Shown here: piece by piece, positions 9,833 through 17,880 of the stretch | How positions within the stretch are numbered: the first letter of the stretch is position 1 | How the letters are laid out: every line of letters starts with the position of its first letter | Assembly (NCBI RefSeq): GCF_003403035.1 | Contig: NZ_QURN01000013.1 | Coordinates: 1 to 64,000 of the forward strand | Direction of reading: 5' to 3' | DNA length: 64,000 bases | Source of the DNA: Mesorhizobium denitrificans | GTDB lineage: Bacteria; Pseudomonadota; Alphaproteobacteria; Rhizobiales; Rhizobiaceae | Notes under the pieces: generated by a model | Told to the model about the DNA's origin: nothing | What the model saw: only the letters and a program-made list of their open reading frames with translations | Database searches by the model: none | Position numbers and translations under genes: made by a program

Positions 9833-10342
9833 ATGTGCTGTGGGCTGAAACGCGCTCTTCTTACGCTCCTTCCCTCCCTGAGGGCATATGCCTTCTGCCT
9901 GACACTGGACCGGTGGCATGCCGATGCGCTTGTTCATTCGTCGTTGGTCGAGATCTGGTCCAAGCATCAAGGCGAACGAGGTCACGCGCTCAAGATCGCT
10001 GCATTCAGCGTCGTGCGTCATCAATTTCTGCGACAGGGGATTGTGGATCCGATCTCGCCGACGCTTGGAGGGCAACGCGTTCCAGAGGGCGAAGACGTTT
10101 TCCGGACACGCTTCATGCGTCTGCCACGGACCGCGCGTGAGGCTCTGTCGTTGACCGAGGTGTGGGGTTTCACCATGGGTCAAGCCGCGGAAATTTGTGG
10201 CTGCGATCAGGAGACAATCGGTCGGCGCGTCACAATGGTCTATCGTGATTTGACCAGCCAAATATCGCGCCCATTCCCGTTTGATCTCATCAAAATCAAT
10301 AGAAGCCGTGGCCCAGGTGTCTCTTGCGCGGCCTGGGTGTGA
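9833..10342 (+). CDS. Divergent ECF-type RNA polymerase sigma factor
   Basis: The 169-residue protein looks like a small sigma-70 family factor. An N-terminal region 2-like segment (LLPSLRAYAFCLTLDRWHADALVHSS) occupies roughly residues 13-38. A C-terminal region 4-like segment with LPRTAREALSLTEVWGFTMG and an AAEICGCDQETIGRRV helix-turn-helix lies near residues 98-134. AGGGAG precedes the ATG at about 11 bp. No anti-sigma gene is adjacent. The sigma region 2 is weak, so a sigma-like DNA-binding protein of other function is possible. It lies between the permease remnant and a flavin-binding stress-type gene, so it may be a stranded regulator from a lost operon. Confidence 0.65.
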   Translation: MCCGLKRALLTLLPSLRAYAFCLTLDRWHADALVHSSLVEIWSKHQGERGHALKIAAFSVVRHQFLRQGIVDPISPTLGGQRVPEGEDVFRTRFMRLPRTAREALSLTEVWGFTMGQAAEICGCDQETIGRRVTMVYRDLTSQISRPFPFDLIKINRSRGPGVSCAAWV

Positions 10343-10394
10343 GCAGGCCGCACCAATGGAGCCCTCGGCAAGTGGAATCCGAAAGGAAGATGCG

Positions 10395-10847
10395 ATGCAT
10401 GTCCGTTCATTGAGCACGCTTGAATGTACCAAACTTTTGTCCGCGAGCCGGCTCGCCCATCTCGCCTGCGCGAAGGACGGCAAGCCCTATGTCGTGCCCC
10501 TCTATTTTGCCTATGCGGACATTCATCTCTACGCGTTCTCGATGCCCGGCAAGAAGATCGATTTCATGCGAGCCAATCCACACGTCTCGCTCGTCGTAGA
10601 GGAGCGCGGCGGCCATGGCAGGGAATGGCAAAGCGTCGTCGTCGACGGCCGTTTCGAGGAACTGCCGGACCGGATTGGCCACAAGACAGAGCGGGATCAC
10701 GCATGGTCGCTGCTCAGCAGGCATTTCGACTGGTGGGAGCCCGGCGCCCTCAAGCCGGTGGCGCCACCGCAGTCGGGTCATTCCGAGCATGTCTTCTTCC
10801 GCATCCTGGTGGAGCAACTCTCCGGGCGCGAGGCGAAGGAGAACTGA
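10395..10847 (+). CDS. Pyridoxamine 5'-phosphate oxidase-family flavin-binding protein
   Basis: The 150-residue protein is of the split-barrel FMN-binding fold used by small NimA/PNPOx-like proteins. The N-terminus LLSASRLAHLACAKDGKPYVVPLYFAY and the later MPGKKIDFMRANPHVSLVVEE are the family's flavin-cradle strands. Such genes are often found beside universal stress proteins in low-oxygen regulons, and a universal stress protein fragment follows here. The start at 10395 is chosen because GGAAGA lies 5 bp upstream; an in-frame ATG at 10356 has no such site. The reaction cannot be inferred; it is probably not the biosynthetic PdxH. Confidence 0.8.
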   Translation: MHVRSLSTLECTKLLSASRLAHLACAKDGKPYVVPLYFAYADIHLYAFSMPGKKIDFMRANPHVSLVVEERGGHGREWQSVVVDGRFEELPDRIGHKTERDHAWSLLSRHFDWWEPGALKPVAPPQSGHSEHVFFRILVEQLSGREAKEN

Positions 10848-10923
10848 AGATGCACCAGTCGAACTGAAACGCCCCACGCTCGGGCATTTCCCACACGACA
10901 GTTTCTCAAACAGGGGTAGATCC

Positions 10924-10973
10924 ATGACGTTCAAGACAGTTCTAACTGTTACTGGTCCCAACCTTGGCAATGG
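10924..10973 (+). pseudogene. Universal stress protein gene, first 16 codons only
   Basis: A start codon with an upstream GGGG-rich ribosome site opens a frame reading MTFKTVLTVTGPNLGN, typical of the first strand of a UspA-domain protein. The frame is then cut by the left end of the IS21-family element. The remainder of the gene is not found on the far side of the element, so the insertion was accompanied or followed by a deletion. Confidence 0.6.
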
Positions 10974-11080
10974 TGTGATTTTTCATGGAATGAGGACCCC
11001 AGTTGAGGGGTAATTTTCGTCCAAACGGGACCCCTTAACGTGGGGTCATCAAAGTGCCTCCGGTTTGATCGGAGGCATTT

Positions 11081-12658
11081 GTGTTTTGGATGTTGGTTGT
11101 GGAGACGATTGCAAAGATACGCCGGCTGTCGCTGGTCCAGGGGAAGTCGATCAAGGCGATCTGCCGGGAGTTGAAGATTTCGCGGAAAGTGGTCCGCAAG
11201 GTGCTGCGCTCGGACGAGACGGAGTTCCGGTACGAACGCAAGCAACAGCCCTATCCACGGATGGGGGCGTGGCGCGAGAAGTTGGACGGGTTGTTGTCGG
11301 CGAATTCGGCGAAGCCGCAGCGTGAGCGTTTGACGCTGATCCGGATCTATGAGGAGCTTCGCGGCTTTGGCTACGACGGCAGCTACAGCTCGGTGTGGCG
11401 TCATGCGCAGAACTGGGAGGAGCAACGCGGCAGCGCCGCGGCCGAGGCCTATATCCCGCTGAGCTTTGCGCCCGGTGAAGCCTATCAGTTCGACTGGAGC
11501 CACGAGGTCGTCCTGCTGGACGGCGTGACGGTTACGGTGAAGGTAGCGCACATGCGGCTCTGTCATAGCCGCATGTTCTTTGTTCGGGCCTACCCACGCG
11601 AGACGCAGGAGATGGTGTTCGACGCCCATGATCGTGCGTTCGCCTTCTTTCGTGGGGCCTGCACGCGCGGCATCTACGACAACATGAAGACTGCGGTGGA
11701 TGCGATCTTCATCGGCAGGGATCGCCGCTACAACCGCCGCTTCGCGCAGATGTGCGGACATTACCTTGTCGAACCGGAAGCCTGCACGCCGGCGTCGGGT
11801 TGGGAGAAGGGACAGGTCGAGAACCAGGTCGGGCTGGTGCGCGAGCGCTTCTTCACGCCGCGGCTGCGCTTCAAGACGCTGGAGGACCTGAACGGCTGGC
11901 TGGCCGACAAATGCGTCTCCTACGCCAAGGTGCACCGGCACCCCGAACAGGACGGCCGCACGATCTGGGAGGTGTTCGAGGAGGAGCGCGGCAGCTTCAT
12001 TCCCTATGCCGGGCGCTTCGACGGCTTCCACTGTGTCCCGGCCTCGGTGTCGAAGACCTGCACGGTGCGCTTCGACAACAACAAATACTCGGTGCTGTCG
12101 AGCGCCGTCGGCCGGCCGATCGAGATCCATGCCTATGCCGATCGGATCGTCATCCGCCAGGACGGCGTGGTCGTGGGCGAACATGCCCGCTGCTTCGGCC
12201 GCAACGAGGTGATCTACGACCCTTGGCATTACGTCCCGGTATTGGCCCGCAAACCCGGCGGGTTGCGCAACGGCGCACCGTTCAAGAATTGGGTTCTGCC
12301 GTCGGCCATGGAGAAAGTGCGCCGCAAGCTCAAGGCTGCCGATGACGGCGACCGGCAGATGGTGTCGATCCTCACCTGTGTGCTGAGCGACGGATTGCAC
12401 GCGGTCGAGGCGGCCTGTCAGGAGGCGCTCGATCACGGCGTCTCGTCGGCGGCGGTGATCCTCAACATCCTGGCCCGCCGCCGCGACCCGGCGCCGGGCA
12501 CGATCCTTTCCATTCCCCAAGCGCTGAAGCTGGCTCACGAGCCGATCGCTGACTGCGCCCGCTATGACAGTCTCAGGAGGACAAACAGCCATGGAACGCA
12601 CCGAGGTTCTGGAACTGATGGGCACGCTGAAGCTCTACGGGATGCGATCAGCCTATGA
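11081..12658 (+). CDS. istA: IstA, IS21-family transposase
   Basis: This is the DDE transposase of the IS21-type element, 525 residues. The GTG start at 11081 has a GGAGG ribosome site 5 bp upstream. An N-terminal helix-turn-helix ([20 protein letters not shown]) binds the ends. The catalytic core starts near the [10 protein letters not shown] strand (first Asp) and includes YDNMKTAV (second Asp) and the [12 protein letters not shown] helix (Glu). The C-terminal Mu-type beta domain carries [12 protein letters not shown]. It overlaps istB by 68 bp, as is common for this family, and appears intact. Confidence 0.93.
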   Translation: MFWMLVVETIAKIRRLSLVQGKSIKAICRELKISRKVVRKVLRSDETEFRYERKQQPYPRMGAWREKLDGLLSANSAKPQRERLTLIRIYEELRGFGYDGSYSSVWRHAQNWEEQRGSAAAEAYIPLSFAPGEAYQFDWSHEVVLLDGVTVTVKVAHMRLCHSRMFFVRAYPRETQEMVFDAHDRAFAFFRGACTRGIYDNMKTAVDAIFIGRDRRYNRRFAQMCGHYLVEPEACTPASGWEKGQVENQVGLVRERFFTPRLRFKTLEDLNGWLADKCVSYAKVHRHPEQDGRTIWEVFEEERGSFIPYAGRFDGFHCVPASVSKTCTVRFDNNKYSVLSSAVGRPIEIHAYADRIVIRQDGVVVGEHARCFGRNEVIYDPWHYVPVLARKPGGLRNGAPFKNWVLPSAMEKVRRKLKAADDGDRQMVSILTCVLSDGLHAVEAACQEALDHGVSSAAVILNILARRRDPAPGTILSIPQALKLAHEPIADCARYDSLRRTNSHGTHRGSGTDGHAEALRDAISL

Positions 12659-13325
12659 CGAGATCATGGGCGTCGCCATCAAGCGCCAGCACGAACCACC
12701 GAAGATCGTCGGCGATCTGCTGCAGGCCGAGATATCCGAGAAGCAGGCCCGCTCCATCAAATACCAGCTCACCGTCGCCAAGCTGCCGTTGGCGAAGGAT
12801 ATCGAGGACTTCGACTTCACCGGCACGCCCGTCAACGAGAGCCTGATCCGCGATCTCGCCGGAGGAGCCTTTGTCGCCGATCAGCGTAACGTCGTCCTGG
12901 TCGGCGGCACCGGCACGGGCAAATCCCATCTGGCCATCGCCATTGCCCGGGCGCTCATCCGCAACGGTGCGCGCGGCCGCTTCTTCAATGTCGTCGACCT
13001 GGTCAACAGGCTGGAGACCGAGACCCGTGCCGGCCGCCAGGGGCGCATTGCCGATCACCTGACCCGGCTCGACTTCGTCGTGCTCGATGAACTGGGCTAT
13101 CTGCCCTTCGCCCAGGCCGGCGGGCAGTTGCTCTTCCATCTCGTCTCGAAACTCTACGAGCGCACCAGCGTCATCATCACCACCAATCTGGCGTTCGGCG
13201 AATGGCCCACCGTCTTCGGCGACGCCAAGATGACCACCGCGCTGCTCGATCGCCTGACGCATCACTGCGAGATCGTCGAGACCGGAAACGAATCCTGGCG
13301 CTTCAAGAGCCGCTCTCAAAGCTAA
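12591..13325 (+). CDS. istB: IstB, IS21-family AAA+ ATPase helper
   Basis: IstB is the DnaC-like ATPase that assembles with target DNA and stimulates IstA. The ATG at 12591 follows an AGGAGG ribosome site within the end of istA, giving 244 residues. Walker A is GGTGTGKSH near residue 107. Walker B is [11 protein letters not shown] near residue 162. The [11 protein letters not shown] segment and the [16 protein letters not shown] segment follow, all IstB hallmarks. Together with istA it makes a potentially active element. Confidence 0.94.
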   Translation: MERTEVLELMGTLKLYGMRSAYDEIMGVAIKRQHEPPKIVGDLLQAEISEKQARSIKYQLTVAKLPLAKDIEDFDFTGTPVNESLIRDLAGGAFVADQRNVVLVGGTGTGKSHLAIAIARALIRNGARGRFFNVVDLVNRLETETRAGRQGRIADHLTRLDFVVLDELGYLPFAQAGGQLLFHLVSKLYERTSVIITTNLAFGEWPTVFGDAKMTTALLDRLTHHCEIVETGNESWRFKSRSQS

Positions 13326-13477
13326 AGCCAAAAGCCAACGAACCGCACCCGATCAGGCTGTGCAACCCCGACCAGCTTCGCCTGATCGGGCGCTAACCGG
13401 CGTGCCCTTCATCAACCCCAAAACCGGGGTCCCTTTTGCGCGAAAATACAGGGTCCCGATTCCACGGTCATTGACAG

Positions 13478-14419
13478 TCAGTTGCAGCCAACTGACCTGG
13501 CCTCGGTGGGAATAGCCTCCTTCACCGCCAATTCAGCCATGGCGAGAGCAGCATCGCGGGTCTTGGCGGCGGCGACGAAGCGGCCGTTGTGGCAAAAGCT
13601 TGCGCCCTTCACGCCGCATGCCGCCTCCAGATCGCCATTGCTCAGCCCGGCCCAGGCCGCAGGAAGATCGGCCCTCACCTCAAACCCTTCGTTCGCTCGG
13701 CGGATTGTGGTCAGGCACCAGTCCCTGGCGCGCGGGTGGACCACGAACAGCAGATGATCGGCACCCGCCTTCACGATGGCTGGCCGGAAGGGCATTCCCA
13801 TGGGAAGCTCGAGAATCCGCCCCTGCCCTGTCTTCTCGATGGCTCGATGCACAACAGCTTCAGCACGCAATTTTGCGGCGATCCGGGAGATACCTGCCTC
13901 GACAAAACTGCGGGCGATCGTCAGCGCGGCCTGAAACGCGCGATCTTCGGCTGCAGGGTCGGTCTCGTCAAAAGCCGGCTTCAAGGTTTCCAGCAGTGCC
14001 GGCAGCGTGAGCCCCGCCAGCGGCCCCGAAGGGCTGAGCGCACCATTGTCCACCAGATCGACCGGGAGCACAAAACTTGCATCAAACGAGGCGTGGGCCG
14101 CTTCAATATGGGCATCGGGAAGGCTCAAGGCGGCGAGATAGTCACGGCCATAATGCTTCCAGATCAATCCAAATGAACTGAAGGGTTGGCCATCCTGGCG
14201 CAACGGCGCGCCACGCTGGTGGTGATCGAATATCTGTGCAGCAGCGTCGTAGAGGCCGCCAACATCGTAGACGATACGGTCCAGGCCGGATGTGATCCAT
14301 TCCGGCGCCCTGCTGCGGATCAGACGAGCCTTCGGGAAAAGCTCAGTCAGGATGACGCTGGACAGCAGTTCATCGGCATGGAAGCCACCGGAATGGGTGA
14401 CGAGGAAATCTGGGATCAT
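13478..14419 (-). CDS. MYG1-family protein (predicted 3'-5' RNA/DNA exonuclease fold)
   Basis: The 313-residue protein belongs to the MYG1/UPF0160 family, a DHH-like phosphoesterase fold; the eukaryotic member is an exonuclease. Signature segments are VTHSGGFHADELLSSVIL near residues 7-24, a YDVGG strand and the FDHHQRGAP motif near residue 65. A C-terminal half with HNGRFVAAAKTRDAAL follows. The stop codon lies only two bases outside the IS21 end, so the last residues could have been changed by the insertion, although the protein has near-normal length. No clear ribosome site is seen before the ATG. Confidence 0.85.
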   Translation of the reverse strand: MIPDFLVTHSGGFHADELLSSVILTELFPKARLIRSRAPEWITSGLDRIVYDVGGLYDAAAQIFDHHQRGAPLRQDGQPFSSFGLIWKHYGRDYLAALSLPDAHIEAAHASFDASFVLPVDLVDNGALSPSGPLAGLTLPALLETLKPAFDETDPAAEDRAFQAALTIARSFVEAGISRIAAKLRAEAVVHRAIEKTGQGRILELPMGMPFRPAIVKAGADHLLFVVHPRARDWCLTTIRRANEGFEVRADLPAAWAGLSNGDLEAACGVKGASFCHNGRFVAAAKTRDAALAMAELAVKEAIPTEARSVGCN

Positions 14420-14521
14420 GCCGGAATGTGCCTTGTGTTTGCGGAGAACCCGCTTGCGGTTGGCACCAGATAGCCATTGCCCGATACCAACTCAACCCGC
14501 CATGGGTGCTGACGGCAGACA

Positions 14522-14567
14522 GTCGCTCGGTACGCGGACGGACCGGTGCGTCCGCGTACCGAGCGAC
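14522..14567. repeat. Perfect 18-bp inverted repeat with 10-bp spacer
   Basis: Two perfect 18-bp arms (GTCGCTCGGTACGCGGAC and its complement) flank a GGACCGGTGC spacer. There is no T-run, so it is not a usual terminator. It lies in the 280-bp gap between the divergently transcribed MYG1-like gene and the GIY-YIG gene, at the left border of the nuclease-rich island. It could be an operator, a recombination site or a cruciform-forming mark. Confidence 0.85.
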
Positions 14568-14699
14568 GTAGCCCTGTTCTACATAGGGTTCACCTTCAGA
14601 GGCTGAGTCGCCTACAAAGCCTGATTTCCCGAGATAAGACATTGTTGACATGGCGGACGCCCGTGCGCAGACATGTCCTCGGCACAGGGGCAACAGTGT

Positions 14700-15548
14700 A
14701 TGGCAAATCCGGAATTGACCGCAGAGGTGCTGCTCAACATTGGCTTCGTCGACGTCGGCCGTTGGCAGCCGTCCGGAGATTTCATCGTCTACCACCTGGA
14801 CGGCGATGACGCCGAGGCGAACGAAGTCTTGCTGGATGCTCCGAACGCCCTCTATGCTTTCGTAAGACGCGATGAGGTTCTCTACATCGGGAAAACCGCC
14901 CGCTCGATTCGGAAGCGCTATGTCGGCTATTGCCGCCCGGGGAAAAGGCAGGCGACGAATCTGCGCTGCCATCGCAATATCAAGGCTGCTATCGCCGAAG
15001 AAACCGAAATCCGTATTTTCGTTTTCACGCCGATCTCCCACCTTCGCTACGCCGATTTCGAGATCAATTTGGCCGCAGGCCTCGAAGATGGCCTGATCCG
15101 ACAATTCGATCCGCCGTGGAATGGTAAGGACAGGGGTCAGCCTGTTACCGAAGACGCCGAACGCGAGGAAGCCGACGAAACCGAGGTTGGGAAACCAGAT
15201 GCCGCAGCCGCGTCCGATATCCCACCGGAGTCCAAGGCATCTGATCCGGCCAAGGCAACCTTCTCAGTCGTTCTCGGTCCGACCTACTACAACAAGGGTT
15301 TCCTGAATCCCGGCGTCGAGGCCAGCCGTCATCTCGGCAAAGATGGAGATCCGATCCGGATTCGTTTTAGCGACGGTAGCCCGATGGTCATCTCGAAGAT
15401 CAACCGGACGGCCAACAGTACCGGTGCCGTTCGGGTCGTTGGCAACAATCAGCAGATCGCCCATTGGTTTCAGGAGAACTTCAATGAAGGCGACACGGTG
15501 CAGGGACGCGTGGTTGGCACGCACGAAATCCAGCTTTCGTCAGGCTGA
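14700..15548 (+). CDS. GIY-YIG nuclease-domain protein
   Basis: The 282-residue protein carries a GIY-YIG type domain near residues 45-130: the strand LYAFVRRDEVLYIGK gives the paired tyrosines, followed by a conserved Arg in TARSIRKRYVGY. A loop with LEDGLIRQFDPPWN supplies the expected acidic residue and Asn-like end of the fold. A charged, proline-rich linker (residues 140-180) leads to a separate C-terminal domain of about 100 residues without a recognised family. The ATG at 14700 is chosen; an in-frame ATG at 14673 is possible. The protein may cut DNA in a restriction- or defence-like setting, which fits its neighbours, but the target is unknown. Confidence 0.75.
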   Translation: MANPELTAEVLLNIGFVDVGRWQPSGDFIVYHLDGDDAEANEVLLDAPNALYAFVRRDEVLYIGKTARSIRKRYVGYCRPGKRQATNLRCHRNIKAAIAEETEIRIFVFTPISHLRYADFEINLAAGLEDGLIRQFDPPWNGKDRGQPVTEDAEREEADETEVGKPDAAAASDIPPESKASDPAKATFSVVLGPTYYNKGFLNPGVEASRHLGKDGDPIRIRFSDGSPMVISKINRTANSTGAVRVVGNNQQIAHWFQENFNEGDTVQGRVVGTHEIQLSSG

Positions 15549-15560
15549 CGCCTGCAACCG

Positions 15561-15854
15561 TCACTGCGCCCCCTGTTGGTCCGGGGTAATTTCGTGTCCA
15601 CTTTTATCAGGATCAGGCACTGCTTGTCCGGTATCGCCTGTGTCGGCGCATCGCCATGAAGTGCGAATGCAGGCGATTCCGGGCGTTGAACACGTTACGC
15701 CGTCGGTTGACACGGCGCAGATACTGCATCCGTCATTGAATTGATGGCAACTTGGATTGGCTTTTATGCGTTCGCCAAGACTCTGTGCCGTGGCCGGAGT
15801 AATCAGCAGGCCCAGCAACGCGAAATGCGCCACCCGGTATCGGACAACCTTCAA
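15561..15854 (-). CDS. Small secreted Cys-rich protein of unknown function
   Basis: This is a small protein of about 97 residues. Reading from a TTG at 15854 gives a basic N-terminus, a hydrophobic core and an ATAQS signal-cleavage-like site near residue 24, so it is probably exported. The mature part contains a CHQFNDGCSICAVS segment and further Cys residues in VTCSTPGIACIRTSWRC, suggesting disulphides or metal binding. It lies just downstream of two membrane-protein genes on the same strand, and the frame extends upstream to 15893. I do not recognise the family; the start is uncertain. Confidence 0.5.
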   Translation of the reverse strand: MKVVRYRVAHFALLGLLITPATAQSLGERIKANPSCHQFNDGCSICAVSTDGVTCSTPGIACIRTSWRCADTGDTGQAVPDPDKSGHEITPDQQGAQ

Positions 15855-15870
15855 TTCGGGAGAGTTCCGC

Positions 15871-16515
15871 TCACTGGACACCGGAATATCCAATCATCCG
15901 GCCATCCGGATCGAGATCGATGAAAGCCCGCTTCCCTCGGCGACCCACAACCATGAAAACCAGACGGCCAGCGTGGGCTTCCAGAAAACGCAGAGCCAGA
16001 CCGTCCGGGTCATAATGGGTGATATCCTTCCCCTCGGTTTCCCTGAAGCCTTGGTCGGCCAGAAATTTCTCGTTGGCCTTCCCGACAGCAATCGCTTTTA
16101 ATCGTTTGGGCCGCTGGATAAATCCAACCACGAGACCGATTCCCGTCATGACTGCGGTAGCTGCGAAGCCGCGAAGCAGGGCGAGCGGCAACGGATTGTC
16201 GGGGTTGATCTTACCCATGACGACGATCTCAAAAGCCAAGAAAGCAGCCGCGCAAAAGCCAACGGCAATCAGAACAACACTTCCGATAACCGTCAGAAAG
16301 ATCGTTCCGACCACACCTCGATCATGTCCCCTGACCAAGCCTCGTCCGCCGATGAACGGACAGAAGATGACGGCCAACAGCAAAAGAATGATTTCGAGAT
16401 TCTTCTTCGACTTTTTGTAAACGTCCCTGCCGAAGGAGAGGCCGAATCCGGCAACTGCTGCGCCACCAACCCCGGCTGCTATTAGTGCGAGATTCGACCG
16501 CTTGCCAGAGAACAT
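15871..16515 (-). CDS. Membrane protein of unknown function (second of a coupled pair)
   Basis: The 214-residue protein starts MFSGKRSNLAL at an ATG that overlaps the stop of the upstream gene (TGATG), so the two are translationally coupled. It has about four hydrophobic segments in the first 125 residues (one early, then LEIILLLLAVIFCPFIGG, VVGTIFLTVIGSVVLIAVGF and an ALLRGFAATAVMTGIGLVVGF helix). A soluble C-terminal part of roughly 85 residues ends GRRGKRAFIDLDPDGRMIGY. No family is recognised. The strict pairing with the next gene suggests a shared complex at the membrane. Confidence 0.65.
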   Translation of the reverse strand: MFSGKRSNLALIAAGVGGAAVAGFGLSFGRDVYKKSKKNLEIILLLLAVIFCPFIGGRGLVRGHDRGVVGTIFLTVIGSVVLIAVGFCAAAFLAFEIVVMGKINPDNPLPLALLRGFAATAVMTGIGLVVGFIQRPKRLKAIAVGKANEKFLADQGFRETEGKDITHYDPDGLALRFLEAHAGRLVFMVVGRRGKRAFIDLDPDGRMIGYSGVQ

Positions 16516-17756
16516 CAGGTAACCCCCCTCACCCGCCTCACCATACGATACGAGAAGCGGACCATGGAATACAGAAACCACAACGCGCCGAGCACCCAGC
16601 CCAAGACAGCGATCAGGATGATGATGACCCGATAGAACAGTTTGCCGAGTTTGATAGCGCCCTTGCCCAGAACCCTGATTGCTGCCGACGTTTTCCCCTT
16701 CATGCTGGCTGCCAGTTTTTGAAATCTGGAGAGATCCTTGGCATCGTCGGCATATTCCATTGCCCGGAAGGCAGTCTTCACATCTCCGGCCGCGACGATC
16801 CCACCCACTGACTTGGCAAGAATCTTGGCGTTCTCCAATTCGTCGGTTCTGACCACCCCTTTTAACGCCGTTTCTACATCTCCCATATTGGTGGGCATCA
16901 TTTCCGAAAGCGGCTTCTTCAATCGGCTGAAGTCTCCTTTTGCGAGGTCATGCCAGTCGAGATTATCCAAGGAGTTGCGAACCGACGTAAGTGAAGGCCA
17001 TTTCGGCAAAGGCAGCGAAACTCGCGTGAGGGCTTTCTTTAGTGGCTCCACATTAACAAGATTCGTGGAAATCCGGGTAATCTGCTTCACCAACGGCTTT
17101 GATAACTTCCTCATCTTGTTTGCGTTTTTCACAATCGAAGCCCCGTTATCGATTGTTGTCGCCAAGGCTAATGCTGGTCCGGTAACAGGCGTCGCAGCCC
17201 CGGATGTAATAAAGGTACCCGCAGAAGCCGCCGCAATCGTCGCAGAGGTTGCCGCCCCGACCAGCGCAAACCCCAGAGTGATTTTGTCGTAACTTTCTCC
17301 TTGAACAAGATTGTTCCCTTGGATCAGGATGTCGCGGACATCGCCTACGCCAACGTAATCGGCAGCAAGGACGCCACCGGCCGACGCCATGCTCGTCATT
17401 TCTCCCGTTCTCGCCCCATTTACGAGATCCAACGTGTTTCGCAGCCCAAACTCAAAAGGGTTTTCCTGCGTGCGTTCCACCAGTTCCGTTGGCAACTCGC
17501 GACCGTTTTCCCGGGCGAAATCGACCAGGGATTGGGCGTCCGAAATATCACCTTCTTCAAGAGACTGCTCGATGGCAGTTTTGTATTCCTCGTCGGAAAG
17601 TCGGCTCATACGATATTGCGTGATCGAAAACGGGTCGTAGAAGCCGAAAGCTAGTTTCAGGAGAGCAAACTGATTGGAAGAAAAGAAGGCGATGAACGAA
17701 GCGGCCAGCATGGCCCCGCCGATTGTGCGTCGTCCAATCCGAACAAATCGAAACAT
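16515..17756 (-). CDS. Membrane protein of unknown function (first of a coupled pair)
   Basis: The 413-residue protein is read from the ATG at 17756 (MFRFVRIGRRTIGGAML); further upstream codons are open but unlikely. A membrane segment sits near residues 12-30. An acidic helical stretch with LSDEEYKTAIEQSLEEGDIS follows. A glycine/alanine-rich hydrophobic hairpin lies near residues 155-200, a basic central part follows, and two C-terminal membrane helices end GWVLGALWFLYSMV. The overall shape, a soluble helical body with a hydrophobic hairpin, is seen in pore-forming or membrane-sensing proteins, but this is only a resemblance. It is divergent from the HNH-RecQ gene, with a 124-bp shared promoter gap. 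Confidence 0.65.
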   Translation of the reverse strand: MFRFVRIGRRTIGGAMLAASFIAFFSSNQFALLKLAFGFYDPFSITQYRMSRLSDEEYKTAIEQSLEEGDISDAQSLVDFARENGRELPTELVERTQENPFEFGLRNTLDLVNGARTGEMTSMASAGGVLAADYVGVGDVRDILIQGNNLVQGESYDKITLGFALVGAATSATIAAASAGTFITSGAATPVTGPALALATTIDNGASIVKNANKMRKLSKPLVKQITRISTNLVNVEPLKKALTRVSLPLPKWPSLTSVRNSLDNLDWHDLAKGDFSRLKKPLSEMMPTNMGDVETALKGVVRTDELENAKILAKSVGGIVAAGDVKTAFRAMEYADDAKDLSRFQKLAASMKGKTSAAIRVLGKGAIKLGKLFYRVIIILIAVLGWVLGALWFLYSMVRFSYRMVRRVRGVT

Positions 17757-17880
17757 GATCAAGCCCGTCCCCAATGAAGTCTTTATCAAATTGGATGGAC
17801 CGATCAACGGGATAGTCAGGTTTTCATAACTGCTTTCTGTCACTGTTCGAATTCTTCGGGGTCTTGGACGCAAGCAGAAA

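Larger units (their letters stand above)
10974..13476 (+). mobile_element. IS21-family insertion sequence
   Basis: The element is about 2.5 kb with istA and istB, the IS21 arrangement. The proposed ends begin TGTGATTTTTCATGG on the left and end CCACGGTCATTGACA on the right. These are related inverted termini, each followed inward by several GGGACCC-type repeats that probably serve as transposase-binding sites. No target duplication is visible, since the left flank is a stress-protein fragment and the right flank is the MYG1-like gene. The exact ends are inferred from the inverted match and could be off by a few bases. Confidence 0.85.

Noticed and set aside
10949-12625. Long minus-strand frame opposite istA
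   Set aside because: It mirrors the transposase codons and has no recognisable domain or ribosome site.
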